Shown: positions 41,971 through 54,783, counted from the stretch's first letter. The stretch: DNA of 64,000 nt from Panorpa germanica (GCA_963678705.1 OY783221.1:2356001-2420000); one strand, 5' to 3'. Numbers and translations are program-made. The notes: a model not told the origin generated them from the sequence alone.

Positions 41971-43212
41971 TCATTCAGACTAATACATTAAAAAAGAAGG
42001 GGGGAGAGTGAGACCAGTGGGAAGAGTGGGAACAGTTTCTTCTTCGTCTGGGAGATCTAAATCCACCACTGATAAAACAGAACACTAGCAAACTTCACCA
42101 ATATTATTAAAAAAAATATCCATATTTCGAATTAGGTCAAATATTGGTGGCACCTTGTCTAAACTGGGGTGAAACAATTGTTATCAGTTTGATAATGGAC
42201 ATATATATGAAGGTCAAAGAAATTTATAATAATTATCTCATGTTATACTGGGTCCCAGTGCCCAGAGCTTATAAGTATTGCTCTGCTGGGTTATCAACAC
42301 TTCAATTCGAGTGTTTTCACGTACAATTTAATGATAGGATAGACCAACGCTACTACTGGAAAATATCGTGGATGGAATACATGGAAGACAAGGCTGGTCG
42401 ATAGACTCACTGGACACAATGCTGCGTCGTTTGAAGTTGACACGGGTAAATAAATTGGTTAAAACAAGTGAAAGGATGAAAATCTCGGTCGCATCTATAT
42501 CTATCTATATGCATACGCTTGTAAATTGTTCAAAGGACGTTGTGGGTGGCCTTATTTAAATTGCCACGGGTAGTTTGGTAGCTGAAGAACAAAGGAGAAC
42601 TGGGCAAGAGGAAATTGAGCTGATATCATGATGTTCACAGTATATGAGAAAGGCGTTTGAAAATTCAATGAAGTGGGAATATATGAATTTTTCCTGTAGA
42701 TAGGGTGTTCGGAAATTAGTTATCTATTTCTGTGAAATCGGACGATTCCAAGTATTAGAAAAAGGCTTCTTAAGACGAAGATATCTCTCTCACAAATTCG
42801 TATACGACAACACTTTGGAACCTATTTTACTGGTTTTTGAAAAATAACTTGCAACTCTTTTATACATATTTAAATTGTGAATTTATTTTACTGATTTTAT
42901 AATAAATAAGAATTCGCTCAAGGTGAATTATATCACCTTTTTTAAAATGAGATCTATATATATATAAATGTATGTAGTATGTTACTTCTGTAATTTATTC
43001 GCAGAGAGAAACTTGTTCGCGAATACCTGCCGAGTTACGTAATCCATACGATTGTATATTTATACCTTATTATTTTTGACATATAGTTTTGAGAGCTCTT
43101 CAACATGACCCCAAATGAAACTTTATTCCAACCGTCACTTTGAAGCAGTTCTATTCAACGTGAGGTCCTTACCTCATGCAATTTACAGTATAATTTTTAT
43201 ATATAGTTCAAA
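41971..43212. other. intergenic, nothing recognised
   Basis: Open frames at 42144-42404 and 42368-42559 overlap each other and have no recognised domain or splice signals. No repeat family was recognised. Confidence 0.4.
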
Positions 43213-43612
43213 TGGGCTTGTGTCCTATGTCTTAATTTCTAAAACTAAACTATAACTGTACAATATATTGACAAAGTTGATTACTAGAACCTCAAATATC
43301 CAATTATTTTTTATTAACATATGTTAGAAGATATTAACAATTAAAAAAGTAATTTTGTCTCTTTAATTATTAAAGACACAGAACTCTTATCCATAGAAAA
43401 AATAACTAACCTACCATTAAGAGTAGATACAAGTTACGTCATAAACATGGACGACATCTGTAGCGCTAAAACTACAATTCGAATTTTAAATTGCTATATC
43501 TCCGTCAACATTTAGATATTTATTAAAATAAAAACGCCGATATACATTTATTAACATCAATTTCAATCAACAATTGGAAAATCGACCCTTAAAAAAGGAG
43601 TACAGATGCCCA
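43213..43612 (-). mobile_element. MITE family TGGGCTTGTGTCC, copy 5
   Basis: About 400 bp: intact TGGGCTTGTGTCC at one end, eroded GATGCCCA at the other, with the middle deleted. It contains AGCGCTAAAACTACAATTCG, shared with copies 2, 4 and 6. Confidence 0.75.
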
Positions 43613-44030
43613 TTGCGAGAGTTCGGCGGTGTAATGTATAATTTTTATTTATAATGTATATATAATTCATCCTATCATAGGTTTATACGTCTCTTATAGC
43701 ATCGCTTAAGCATGAGCCATCTCCGAACTCTCGTAATTTTAACTATTGTAGTTGTTAGTTCATGTTAACAAAAACCTGTTGACCTTCGTAACCCCTCTCT
43801 AACTCAACTCAAAGGGTCAAACTCTACTAAATTAGTTTTTGTGGTAAATATTTGCCAAGGCTAACAACCTTTCTTACTTATTACCTTAGAGTACAGGAAA
43901 GTTGCACCACTAGAGATAAAACAATAATAGATAATAGATAAAACAACATTGTATGTTGCTACAATCTTGTAATTGCGTAACAAGATCTAACCGTTATACA
44001 CATACTCTCACTTAACGGGTTTAATCCAGC
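43613..44030. other. intergenic, nothing recognised
   Basis: AT-rich spacer before the hAT-like MITE. Nothing recognised. Confidence 0.45.
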
Positions 44031-44038
44031 ATCACCAA

Positions 44039-44374
44039 CAAAGACGGTCTTAGGGGGTGGCATGCAGGGCAACCGCCGGGGCCTCGCATTCTCGCGAAAC
44101 AACCCAAGTAGAAAAATTCATTACTATGTATGTATTTGAATCTCGCGCCTCGCTCTTTAGAAGCCCCACTAGAATCACTGCGTATATCTTTTAAGGCATT
44201 CGTGTACCTTAGTTTTTCATTATTAATATTTGTCGCCCTTGTGCTTGTTAACTTTTATAAATCTTCCAATATATAAGTTTATTTCTTGTCAATGAGCATC
44301 AAAAATACTTACTTACAATTTACAAAGAACAAGTGCCTCGCAAAGATCTGCCGCAATGTCTAAGGCCACCCCTG
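44039..44374 (+). mobile_element. hAT-like MITE with 8-bp duplication, copy 1
   Basis: 336 bp flanked by a perfect ATCACCAA duplication (44031-44038 and 44375-44382). The ends are diverged inverted repeats, CAAAGACGGTCTTAG against CAGGGGTGGCCTTAG reversed from the right. An 8-bp duplication with CA-starting ends fits hAT. The body is shared with 45492-45817. Confidence 0.8.
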
Positions 44375-44382
44375 ATCACCAA

Positions 44383-45491
44383 GAAGGGTGACATTTTCCT
44401 TAGTTTGTGTCTACAGTTATTGTATATTTATCCAACGATATTCGAATTCTTAACAAAAGCAAATTGGGTAACGCTTGGTTGGATACAAATAATCGTAACA
44501 CAGCTCGTGCCAATTCCTAAGAATAAATAAAACTTCTCAAACAGCTGCGAGCTTTAGAATTAAATAAACAAAGAAATCTTACAGCAACAGAAGTTCGTCT
44601 AACGGATATAGGAGTAGGTTTGTCGGTATTAACATCCCTTATTTATAAACCCTTCAATAATACATCATTTACTACAGGGTAAATACAAATATCTAGTCGG
44701 TATTTAACTAATGAAAAAGAACTGCAGGTATACTTATGTTAAGGTTTATTGGCAAAGCTCTATTTGCTATCGGGGATTAAACCTAAAATAACAACACTTT
44801 GGTTATTATGTATATGTTACTATTATCAAGCAAATAAGGAATGTAACTTAATTGCGCATGCCTTATGAGGACCTGGAAGAAGTATTTGTAAATACCTTGT
44901 ATATTATATACAGTTTTTAAGTTTTACGAAACCTACTCTTTATGTAGTTTGCTTTAGTAGTTCCCCCAAGCATGAAGAAGTAGCAGATGTCTTAGAATTC
45001 TCTGTAACAGCTGATCCATTTCTTTTTAAACATGGCAGTTTTTAGTTAGTTACCACTGAGCTCTTCTTTTACCATACCAGGTGTTCGAACTGAAAATAAA
45101 GCCGGGCTTAGGGTATTATTTCCTCATCAGGTAATACAATGTACTTCGAAATTTAAACCGCTTGATTTAGCCTCACAATTAGGTAAATCGAAATGACGAA
45201 TAATAGAGTTTAATTTCTTTTTGCATTCCTAACATTTTTGTAGGTTTAAGATTTAGTGTCAGGTGAAGTATTAAAATCTTATTTCTCTCACAAGGCGAGG
45301 CATAGAAAACTGTTATGATCTCGGAATGGATCCCGTTCCGTTGCGAGTCATTATCATCAATTGTATGACAACCTATATTCGATAAATGAAACTCATTTTT
45401 AATCGAAGATATGACTCGTTTGCATAAGTCGTTTATACAAAGGAAGTATTATCTGTAGCATTCTTAACCCTATTCATTGGGTGGAGACAGT
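44383..45491. other. unrecognised sequence between two hAT-like MITEs
   Basis: About 1.1 kb with broken open stretches, for example a plus-strand frame around 44530-44680 reading LTATEVRLTDIGVGLSVLTS. It may be an old pseudogene or the interior of an element, but no family was recognised and stops interrupt every frame. The small open frame at 44333-44530 crosses the MITE boundary. Confidence 0.3.
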
Positions 45492-45817
45492 CAGATGCGG
45501 CTTTAGGGGGTGACAAGCAGGGCAACCGCAACAACCCAAGTAGAAAAATTAATTACTATATATGCATTTGAATCTCGCGCCTTGCTCTTTAGAAATCCTA
45601 CTAGAATCACTGCGTATATCTTTTAAGGCATTCATGTACCTTAGCTTATCATCATTAATATTTGTCGTCTTTGTACTTGTTAACTTTTATAAAACTTCCA
45701 ATATAAAATTTTATTTCTCGTCAATTATCATAAAAAATACTTACTTACAATTTACATAAATTACACAAAGAACTAGTGCCTCGCGAAATTCTGCCGCAAT
45801 GGCCAAGACCGCACCTG
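45492..45817 (+). mobile_element. hAT-like MITE, copy 2
   Basis: Direct-orientation relative of 44039-44374. It begins CAGATGCGGCTTTAGGGGGT and ends AAGACCGCACCTG, whose reverse is CAGGTGCGGTCTT. No 8-bp flanking duplication is visible. The open frame 45562-45759 is inside it and is not a gene. Confidence 0.75.
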
Positions 45818-46486
45818 CTGCTTAACTTCACCACAACAAAATATTATATACCTTATGTTTCAACTTCAAATATACCGCAGTCCAAGTGTCGAGTCTTTAA
45901 AAATATCGGCAATAATACCGGATATATAACACACGGTTTTGAATAACGATTTCTGAATTGAATTTACTGTACGTTACTACAAGTCTATTTAAATATTCAT
46001 TTTGAAATATCGCTTTTTATATTTAATATATATATATATATATATATAGAACGAACGCTTTGCTGAAATGAAATGTAAAATCATGAAATTTATTCCTAAA
46101 TAAAATTTATATAACGTAATATAAAAAGTAAACATAAAAAAGGTAGAATCCATAGGAAATGTATTTTTTTCTTCTTTCAATTTACGAATATATCTTTTAA
46201 AAATAAAATGAAAGCAAAATAAATGACTGATGGTACTAGTAGTACATCATGAGTTTCAGAGTTGCTTCAATATTCGTATAATAGGCTATTAAGCTTACGC
46301 TGATGCTGGTAAAAGACATGTAGTGATAAGAATCCGGGAAAAAGATTCTAGCAACATAGCACATTACATACAATACATAAGATATAGTTCGAGAACCGAA
46401 AGTACAATTCGTATAGCTATTAATCATATCTCATGTTTTTGAGTATTGAAATCATCAAGCGGTATGCCAGGTAAAGCTGGACCTGA
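45818..46486. other. intergenic with a TA microsatellite
   Basis: A TA run of about 20 bases occurs at about 46028-46048. Open frames here are compositional. Confidence 0.45.
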
Positions 46487-46866
46487 AAGTGTGTCCAAAA
46501 TGTGTGCGAGTGAGAAAGGTATATGTTCCTATTTGTACTCTATGCGCATGCGTTGAAAGTGACAGTTGTCAAGTCAGAGATGTATAAATATAATACGTGA
46601 CAGTTGTTAAATGTGACATTATATTGATGTAGAATAATGTAGATATGTATATCTATATATAAATATAACTAAAAATGTGAGTTCTGTCCACTCCAAATAT
46701 CAACTGTATTCATGCGTTCGACAGACGAGCTTTGTACCAACTAAACAAATACAATTTCTTTACATATTTAATATTTATTATATCTAGCTGTCACTTTCGA
46801 CGCATGCGCATAGAGAACAAATAGGAACATATACCCTTCTCTCTCGAAAAAATTTGGGCACTCTTT
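46487..46866. mobile_element. MITE with about 77-bp terminal inverted repeats
   Basis: Roughly 380 bp. The left arm includes GGTATATGTTCCTATTTGT and CTCTATGCGCATGCG, then GAAAGTGACAG; the right arm carries the same words reversed. Arms agree except for scattered changes and run about 77 bases. The interior is AT-rich and non-coding. No flanking duplication was defined. Confidence 0.8.
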
Positions 46867-47180
46867 TAATCTATAGGAAATATAGGCTCTAAGGTAAAGT
46901 TTAACAAGCGCTGTTTTTGCAAGCATAGGCATAAGTAGCTATTTTATATGGCGTGTCTTCTTATCGCGGTTTTCAGCAAAATGGTACTTCAGAAATAATA
47001 AGACTAGTCTATTTGCTTCGCAGTAATGACTACTTCAGCAAGAGCAGCGCCTGAGGTGACTGTTAAGAGGGTATATTTATCAGCGTGGCCGTTAGTTGGA
47101 ATCTCAAGTGTTTATATAATGCAGTCTTATCTGTGCAATGGAATGAGTCGGTTCCCAATCTTTTAGATTTAGATATATAG
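46867..47180. other. intergenic, nothing recognised
   Basis: Spacer between two repeats. No gene or repeat family was recognised. Confidence 0.4.
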
Positions 47181-47410
47181 TGTCAAGCCCATCGCACACT
47201 GCAACCGTATTTAAGCAAACCGACTCCTGTGTTCTTTGCATGTGTTGTGTCACAATACATACATACCACGTACCGATACGACAGTGCGCCAAGTCAAACT
47301 TGTGTACTTGTGTACAAACTTTGCACTAGCATAATTGGTCATAAGAACAAACTTTTACTTTAATTTTTATCGATACACCACTGCTATGAAAAAGACTATT
47401 GCATTCTCTT
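47181..47410 (+). mobile_element. partial MITE, relative of the element at 58598
   Basis: Shares GTTCTTTGCATGTGTTGTGT, CATACATACCACGTACCGAT and TTTTTATCGATACACCACTG with 58598-58830 in the same orientation. The terminal AAGGCCTG ends are missing. The open minus-strand frame 47104-47292 is a shadow. Confidence 0.7.
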
Positions 47411-47923
47411 TTTATCACAAACTATTATTAATTCAAATCAATTTATCAATTAACAAATATCAATTCAAATTTTCAGCATAATTAGATAATAAATCCTTTA
47501 TAATATTCGGTGTGTATTTTTAATTTAATTAAAGTATTTTTAATTGAATGTATAAAATAATTTCACCGTTAAACTTTTTCTAAAAATGTGTTTATTATTT
47601 ACCATGATAATAGTAGTCAATGCATAATTATAAAATGAACTAAATGAAATTTCATATTTAAAATATAGAAAACTTTTTAATTAATCTGCCTTTGTGTTAA
47701 TACAAGTATAAAGTAAAACATAATTGGAAAATTTTAACGTGTAGATAATTTTCTTCTTTATAAAGTACTTTATAAAAAACTACAAAGTTTTCTCAGTGCC
47801 ACAGTTTATATAAAGAAAATGAAAAAGAAAAACTTTTCCAACACCTGTGTATTAAACTTAGTTCTATTTCTGTAACGTATATAGTAAACTCTGCCTATTC
47901 ACGAACTCTGTATTTGCAATAAA
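47411..47923. other. intergenic, nothing recognised
   Basis: Very AT-rich spacer. Nothing recognised. Confidence 0.45.
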
Positions 47924-48377
47924 GTGGGGGGTGGGAGTGGTAAAAAGATTTCAATTTTTTATTTATTTATATTAATGTATAACATATTAAAATTATTTTG
48001 TGAAAGTCGTGTTATTTGAAGTCGATTGGAGTAAAACTGTCGAAACTGTCGATATAGAGTTTTAAGTCTTCACCTCTCTGGTCTGGTTTCTCTCACACAT
48101 AGCTTTTTCAGAGTCGGTGCCCTCTCTAACTCAAAATCTACTACACCGATCCTTTTGAAATTTTGCACACTTTTTCTTTACATATAGGCCGAGGTAACGC
48201 TGTCGAGTTTTGTGACGTCTGCGGAAATTCGCTGTCAATGGCTCATTTCTTGATATTTATTTATGAAAATTTCACAAAGTATACTTTAAATGTTATTTTA
48301 TCATGTAGTAATTATAGAAATAATTATATATTAACTGTGTCATCAAAAAACATTATCGAAAATATAAATAACTTTTG
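47924..48377 (-). mobile_element. G-rich-ended repeat family, copy 3 (deleted)
   Basis: Inverted relative to copies 1 and 2. It begins GTGGGGGGTGGGAG and carries TTAAGTCTTCACCTCTCTGG, then jumps at about 48210 from GCTGTCGAGTTTTG straight to TGACGTCTGCGG, losing the segment present in copy 4. It ends after CATTATCGAAAATAT without its far terminus. The open frame 48163-48381 is repeat sequence. Confidence 0.7.
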
Positions 48378-48649
48378 GTAAATACATGGGTCGACCTTGA
48401 AATTTGTATGTACCATGTAAAATCGTATAAAGAATTTCACATCTTTCAAAAACTTGTGTAACTTTGTCATAGATTCCATTGGATCCAGTATACATTTGTC
48501 ACAAATTACATTCATCTATATTATTTCCATAAATTACTAATGTTTAAGGCAGAAGCAATTATGTAACCCACCCTCCTTCTTAGAGATGAATTATATAGTG
48601 ATAAAATAGCCTACAACTATTTAGCTAAATCCTAAAATACAGAATACAG
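48378..48649. other. intergenic, nothing recognised
   Basis: AT-rich sequence upstream of the candidate promoter region. Nothing recognised. Confidence 0.4.
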
Positions 48650-49150
48650 GTGTTTTACTATACTGGTATTACCCATGCTGCTCCGCGACGGGTGTTATCG
48701 TTCTTGTTCTTGAACTTCTCATCCTTTCCTCGTTGTATCTGCAACTCAACACTCTCCCCCTTTTTTTGCAACGTACTACTGAATTGAGCTACCCTTGTGT
48801 CAGATTCGACCTCGCCCCACTTCTTCCCCCACCCCTGTGTGCTCGTATCATCAGTTCAGTGTCAGTGTTGTGTTTGCTGCTGCCATGACAACCGTGACAG
48901 CGACAGGACTCCACCTGGTATAGCCACTACGAACCACCTTGGTAAATTGCCAGTTGTGGTTTACTAGCTTTGGTCGACGTAGATGTACCTTTGTACAGAA
49001 CACAACAGTGGATACAAAGTCATTCTGAGAGTGTGGTGATACTGTATTTAAATTGATGATAAAGTGTGATATATATGCAGTATATGTGTTGAAGTTTAAA
49101 GCAGTCGTTGTGTTTTGATAAGGATTTATTTTTACCGTTGGTTTTTTAAG
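48650..49150 (+). promoter_or_regulatory. candidate promoter and non-coding first exon
   Basis: Conspicuously less AT-rich than its surroundings and pyrimidine-rich on the plus strand to about 48840. It is followed by overlapping initiator-like TCAGT words (48851-48866). After this comes a short upstream open frame (ATG at 48885, 12 codons) and then a good splice donor, TTTTTTAAG followed by GTAAAT, at 49150/49151. This looks like the first exon of a plus-strand gene, possibly joined to the exon at 55765-55853. It is inference from composition and signals; no protein supports it. Confidence 0.35.
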
Positions 49151-49296
49151 GTAAATACTTTCAATAAAAATTTATTGTGATCTATACCATTTAAGAAATG
49201 TACGATTAGATTTAAGTTGTTGTCATTTATTCTGATAGCGATAATTATTGCATACCGAGAATTACAAAACATGAGCCACGTTGTTTGTTAAAACTA

Positions 49297-49549
49297 CCCA
49301 GTTAACAATTTGGTGAAGTGTCTTGTTTTGTGACGTTTCTATTCCTATTTCGCTTCAATTATAATTTGCATCAACTTTATCTTCATTTATATTCCGACAG
49401 ATGGAATGGTTTCGCCATTTGTAACCGATAAAATAGACATTTCATATGAGCAACTGTGAGAAACTGAATTGTAAATGAACTCTTTAATGACAAAAAAGTC
49501 ATGTGCATCTTCAATATGATGTCAAAGTGACTCCAAAATGTTTACTGGG
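49297..49549 (-). mobile_element. CCCAGTAAACA-family MITE, copy 3, complete
   Basis: 253 bp flanked on both sides by TA. Its left end CCCAGTTAACAATTTGG pairs with the reversed right end CCCAGTAAACATTTTGG. It is the best-preserved member, and the TA duplication suggests a Tc1/mariner-type non-autonomous element. Confidence 0.85.
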
Positions 49550-51814
49550 TAAATAAATGAATTGTTGCTTTTGTTAGCAACTTTTTGTGATGTTTCAAAG
49601 ACTTTTGAAGTTAATTCTGGCTCAAGTTCTATAGCACCAAGGTATAGTACCTTGTTCACATATATAGTTCACATATCAATTTACAATTACAGTGTATTCT
49701 CACAGTGTAGCCTTATATAATCCTATCAGACATTATATAACTAAAAATAATTGATGTTATAGGTTTTTTTTAGATATATTTTAAGCGTCTAGCACCTGTC
49801 TAGATTCTAAGTTAAGTACACCTGTAGAATTATGCTCACACTTTCGTCATTTGCCATCTGTATGGCGGACAGATCCCATTGCATGATATAAACAAATTAT
49901 ACGACAGGAAAATAATATTATTAACAAGTTTTTTTCCATGTGAATTTAAAATCGCAAATATAATTTCATGTGTTACAGAATTGTGGATTTTTTTCCGCGC
50001 GTTTTATATTTGCAGTACAGGCTTTACCTAAGATATTGCAGATTCATGTACAACGGTGTTACTTCTCATTTTCGTAAGCCCCCTTTAATCCATACCGTTG
50101 ACCCGGCTATAGTTATTAGAAAATTCACAATACGCATTTTTCTATTATACTTAGGCAAACCTGAGTCACAAAGAAGTCAACGTGATTCACTCCAGGTTTT
50201 TTAATACATTAGAGGGCCACCAAATTTACGAAATTACTCAAAAATTGGATTGAACCACATTGTGTTTTTTAGCCATTCATATATTGTTTAATTCTCGAAG
50301 AGTAACTCGATTTCAGATACCAGTTGTTGTCTTAGTAGGTTCGTAGCGGTCCTGCGTTTCATACGCTACATTTGATGCGAATTTGTGTATGCAAACCTTC
50401 GACTTAGACATAATACGCACCCTGTACAATATACACTTTTATATTCATCCCCTAACATCCCGAAAAGCAACAGCTGAAGAATTCATGTGTATGGTAGACC
50501 CTAAAACTTCAAGAAAATAAGAGTATTTTATACATCAAATCCTACTCCAAGATTAAGTGAGTGAAGGACATCGCTACATGCATTACTATCACCAATCCCA
50601 TCACCTGGAGCCCCGTAATGTAATTTAAAATCGACGTAATAGAATCGCATAGCCCCGGGTGAATATTGATTCCTCCTCTTACGGGTTATATTATGTACTC
50701 ATATCCCTTTCCCCCGGATTCCCTTCCTCCTGTTACTATTCCGTCCATCCCTTCACCGTAACGGTTACCTAGTGGTGTTGACAAACCTTCAAAAAGTAAA
50801 ATTATAGGATAAGTAAATAAGAACGAATGTAATACATTATGTACATATTTTGTTTGAGCTAAAATTTATTCTATCGCTTTATACTTAGAAAAATAAATCG
50901 ATTTCGTTTCCTTCCAGAAAGAATTTTTGTTAATAAAATACTATTTTATTTATTTAAATATTATTACCAACAGTCTGAAGTTTATAATATCACACTTAAA
51001 CCCACCAAGATTTACTTTTCCTTCGACTTGTTTTCTTTGCGTGAATATCTAAAGACAAAAGTTATTCTTATTAACAAAAATACCAGAGTCAGTTGCTTCT
51101 TGAACAGATTTTCTATTTTCTTTATGTAAATGATAAATTTCCATGTCTTATACTCTTATTTTGCATTATACTTGGATATCACAGACACAGCGAAAGACAT
51201 GCCATTCGCAGTGCTTTAAGGTTTACCTAATATATCTACAGCAACATTGAACATACCCTTCTAAGTCTAAAGTCTTTGCAGGGCTTACGTTTTCCCTACC
51301 CTTATTGTACGAGTAATATCTACCCCTAGCGCCTGTAGATGGCTTTCCTCCATTTGTAAACAAAACAGCAAAATTATAATGTGATACACCCGTTGTCGTT
51401 TCTTTTTGTTATATTTTTCTTAGGGATTAATTTAATGTAATTAACTTTGGTGTGGTCTTAAAGAGAGTGACGTTTTAATAATAGTGACATTTCAATTTTT
51501 TTAATTATTTGCCTGTTCGTTTTGAAGCGAGATAACAAATGGTTTTGTCAAAATATACTGAGCTTAAAATCGTGACTGAAATATAAACAAATACTTACAA
51601 ATCAATATTTGTTGGCATCTCTTCTAAATATATTTAGTGTTCTCTACATTCCATTTAGTGTTACATAGGTAGAATATTGTCTTGCTGTACTGGTTGTAGC
51701 AGTACTAGCTTGCTTCAAGCTTATTTTAAAAGATTAATTAAGCCTTTTTAGAATTCTTGATAGAAAAGAGAAACCCAAATAAAGGTAAAGCGGAAAAATC
51801 GAGATGCAATGTAA
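49550..51814. other. intergenic, nothing recognised
   Basis: AT-rich, with a more GC-rich C-run segment at about 50660-50780 that could be the edge of a retroelement but has no recognisable frame. The open stretch 49968-50204 lacks motifs. Confidence 0.4.
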
Positions 51815-52450
51815 AATAAAATAAAATAAGGATGGAAAAAATTGAGAAGAGCAATTATAACAAAAGATACAAAATGATTTGGGAGAGAGATATACCAGAA
51901 TACTTTAGAGGAAAAGACACAAAAACATGAGAAGGATTGCCAGATTCAGATTGGAAGACGCAGAGAAAGGAAACAGTGCAAGGTGTGCAGAACGGAGATA
52001 GAAACATTGGAGCACATTAAGTTTTCATGTGAGAAAAAGGTAATAAGCGAAAAGAATATGGCGTAGCTAGAGAAAAGGAGCGAGGAAAGAGAAGGAATGG
52101 CAGAGTAGAAACAGGAGGGAGAGTAGCAGTAGTAGTTTTGTTTTTATTTTTATAAGGATAATTTTTGTTTTTTATTTTGGAAGGAGTGAGAATGTTTAGA
52201 TATAATAAGGATCAAAATTGAATTAAGCACAATGATATGTAAATAATAATGGCAAAATCATTCAAATAATAAAAATATGTAAAATACAGACAGTTGATGT
52301 TTGGAGGGGACGCTAAAGTATCTAGATAAACAAGGATGTAATAATGCTAGAATGATTACAAGATTTAGATTAGGTAACGAAGAAAAAGGAAGTAATATTA
52401 GGGAGGAAAGGAACCCGAAAACAAGCAGGATGTGTAGTTAAATCATCGAC
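51815..52450 (+). pseudogene. degraded LINE 3' ends, probably two
   Basis: Frame-shifted remains of the C-terminus of a non-LTR retrotransposon polyprotein. The first reads WERDIPEYFRGKD (about 51880-51920), then in another frame ARFRLEDAEKGN (about 51935), then in a third CRTEIETLEHIKFSCEKK (about 51985-52040). That spacing of Cys and His follows the zinc-knuckle-like end of insect LINE reverse transcriptases. A second, more diverged unit at about 52340-52430 reads RMITRFRLGNEEKGSN. Each has several frameshifts and stops. No reverse-transcriptase core remains. Copies of this kind are common in ant genomes, which is the main basis for the Hymenoptera guess. Confidence 0.6.
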
Positions 52451-53128
52451 AGTTCTTTCATACCTTTAGGGAAACAGCAAGTGTAAAATCGCCATTGCAA
52501 AATATAAACTTCCTACTAAAATCCCGCTAAACTTTGAACAACGTTTCAAATTGCATCGCAATTCAATCTGAGCCTGTAGGTATATCTCCCCTACGAGGTT
52601 TAACTTCTGCACTAATTAGTTGTGAGTGACACTCTGGTAATGTATTCGATGTTGTTGATGTAGAGTATGGAGGTAGTGGAGGCTGCGAAAATAATTGCAT
52701 CGATGTAGCTCGAGCTGTACCGTTCTCGGAAACCGCTAGAAACTAGATCACTGATGAGCGCTAGCGTTGAACTCTAACAAGCTGTAATACAAAACTAATT
52801 GGACAGTATCCGGTTATTATACCAGAATAACAGTATCATGAACGCAGCACCATCTACCAATAAGCTTGAGCTCTGTTAAACGGTTCTACATACCATACTA
52901 TATAATAGAATGATTTCTACATATAATAAATTAATCGCCTCTTGCTAGAAAGGATTTATGTTCGTCCAAGGGTATATTGATATTTTTACAACCCTAACGC
53001 AGTTTAAAATAGAAATTAAATTATTTTTAATGATCAAGAAAATTGAAAGAGAAAAAGAAATCAGACAGAATGCAGATAGTATAAGAAGAATGAGTTAACA
53101 CAAGATCTTCATGTTCTCCAAAGGTTAA
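52451..53128. other. intergenic, nothing recognised
   Basis: Moderately AT-rich. No gene or repeat recognised. Confidence 0.4.
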
Positions 53129-53570
53129 TGGGCTTGTGTCCTATGTCTTAATTTCTGTAAAAGTGTACTATACATTGATAAAGTGGGTTACTAGAACCTC
53201 AGATGTCCAATTATTTTTTAATAACTCATTATACGTTAGGAGATATTAACAATTAAAAAAGTCATTTTGTCCACTTAGTTATTAAAGGGATTCAACGTTA
53301 TAGAAAATTCCAAGACATGTGCTAAGTTGTTATCTTAGACCTCAGAACTCTTATTCTTAGAAAAAATAACTGACCTACCCTTAATAGTACAGACATGTTA
53401 CGTCATAAATATGGCCGACATCTCTAGCGCTAAAACTACAATTCAAACTTTTAATTGCTATATCTCCGTCAACATTTAGATATTTATTAAAATAGACACG
53501 CCAATACACATTTATTATAACATCAATTTCAATCAACAGTTGAAAAATCGATTCCTAAAATCGGCCCAAA
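53129..53570 (-). mobile_element. MITE family TGGGCTTGTGTCC, copy 6
   Basis: Intact TGGGCTTGTGTCC at the low-coordinate end. The other end stops at GTTGAAAAATCGATTC, missing the terminal bases, exactly the type of loss seen in copy 2. Confidence 0.75.
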
Positions 53571-54783
53571 AGAATACAGATAGAGTAAAAGTGGTCTAGG
53601 TGTTTTCTGGGTGTATTCAAAATTAGTGAGTGGGACCTCTGCCTTATCATCATTTTCTACAGCAAAACATATTACACTAACATTATTTATTACTATGGAA
53701 CAGTATTTACTCTCCCCTCCCCATACGTCTTTACCAAATATAAGGTCCAAAATAAAGCGACCTTTATGCACCCTATGTAATACTTCTCCCACTATATTTT
53801 ATTTATAAACGTCCTCACCCTTCTACCACCCTTTGGTCTATAAGATATTCATGCTTTGGATCATGTTTATTAGGCAAAACACTAAAATAGTATTTGACCT
53901 TTAGTTTTGTTCAGGATCATTTTAAAAATAGAAAAACCTTGAAAAGTTAACGATCAAGTAAATTATACATATGTCATTTATTAATAATTGGACTATTGTA
54001 ATTATTGGTACAGAAGTTCTTAAAATAAACTTTAAGTAGTACAAAATTTGATAGTAGTTCAATTATTAATAGAATTTTCGAAATGAAGTGGGGCACGTGA
54101 CGTACATTGATATACATATATAGATATGCTTATTTACACATATATTTAACTGTATTAAATACATGTAAGCTTTTAGATACATATACAGACTAAATACAAT
54201 CACTCTGTTAAGAAATATGGTAACGTTGAGACGCAAAGTATGATTGGGTTTGACAAGGGTAATCACGAGTTAGCAGACACCTTGTTAAATAACTGAGTTG
54301 TTTTACTTTTGTTTGTATTAAGTTGCATGTCGCACTAGTGTAGACGTGTTGTACAACTTCTTACAACAAATGTTGGATACCGTATGTTTAAGTCGCACAT
54401 ATGTGTACCATACTTAAGAATCTTTCACTTTAATAAAGTTTCCAAGTAATACGGGCATAGTTAAAGGTTGTTCAACCCTGATTCAATTTCGTTGCTTGAA
54501 CCCTTACATAACGAAACACGTGGCACAGCAGGTGGGTAATGTGGCGCTAATTTGACATGAGAGAATAAATATTAAGACCGTTGGCTCTGACGTAAGCAAT
54601 GGGATTTGACGCTGCGACTTGTGCTAGGGTTAAGTCTATGATTTAAGAGAATATATTTTGCTAAAAGTATAATATCTGAACAATATATAACGTCATATTT
54701 TTATGTACAACTTCTTATGGAGCTGTTCTAAATTAGATTGTTAGAATGCAACATATTCTATCATATCAAATTTGCAAAGAGAA
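53571..54783. other. intergenic, nothing recognised
   Basis: Overlapping open frames on both strands at 53529-53808 show no motif or coding asymmetry. Nothing else recognised. Confidence 0.4.

Noticed and set aside
42144-42559. two overlapping plus-strand open frames as a gene
   Set aside because: Different frames, no motif, no splice signals that would join them.
44039-45817. the two direct repeats as LTRs of a small retrotransposon
   Set aside because: Each repeat has its own inverted ends, and one has its own 8-bp duplication; no TG...CA ends, primer-binding site or polypurine tract was seen.
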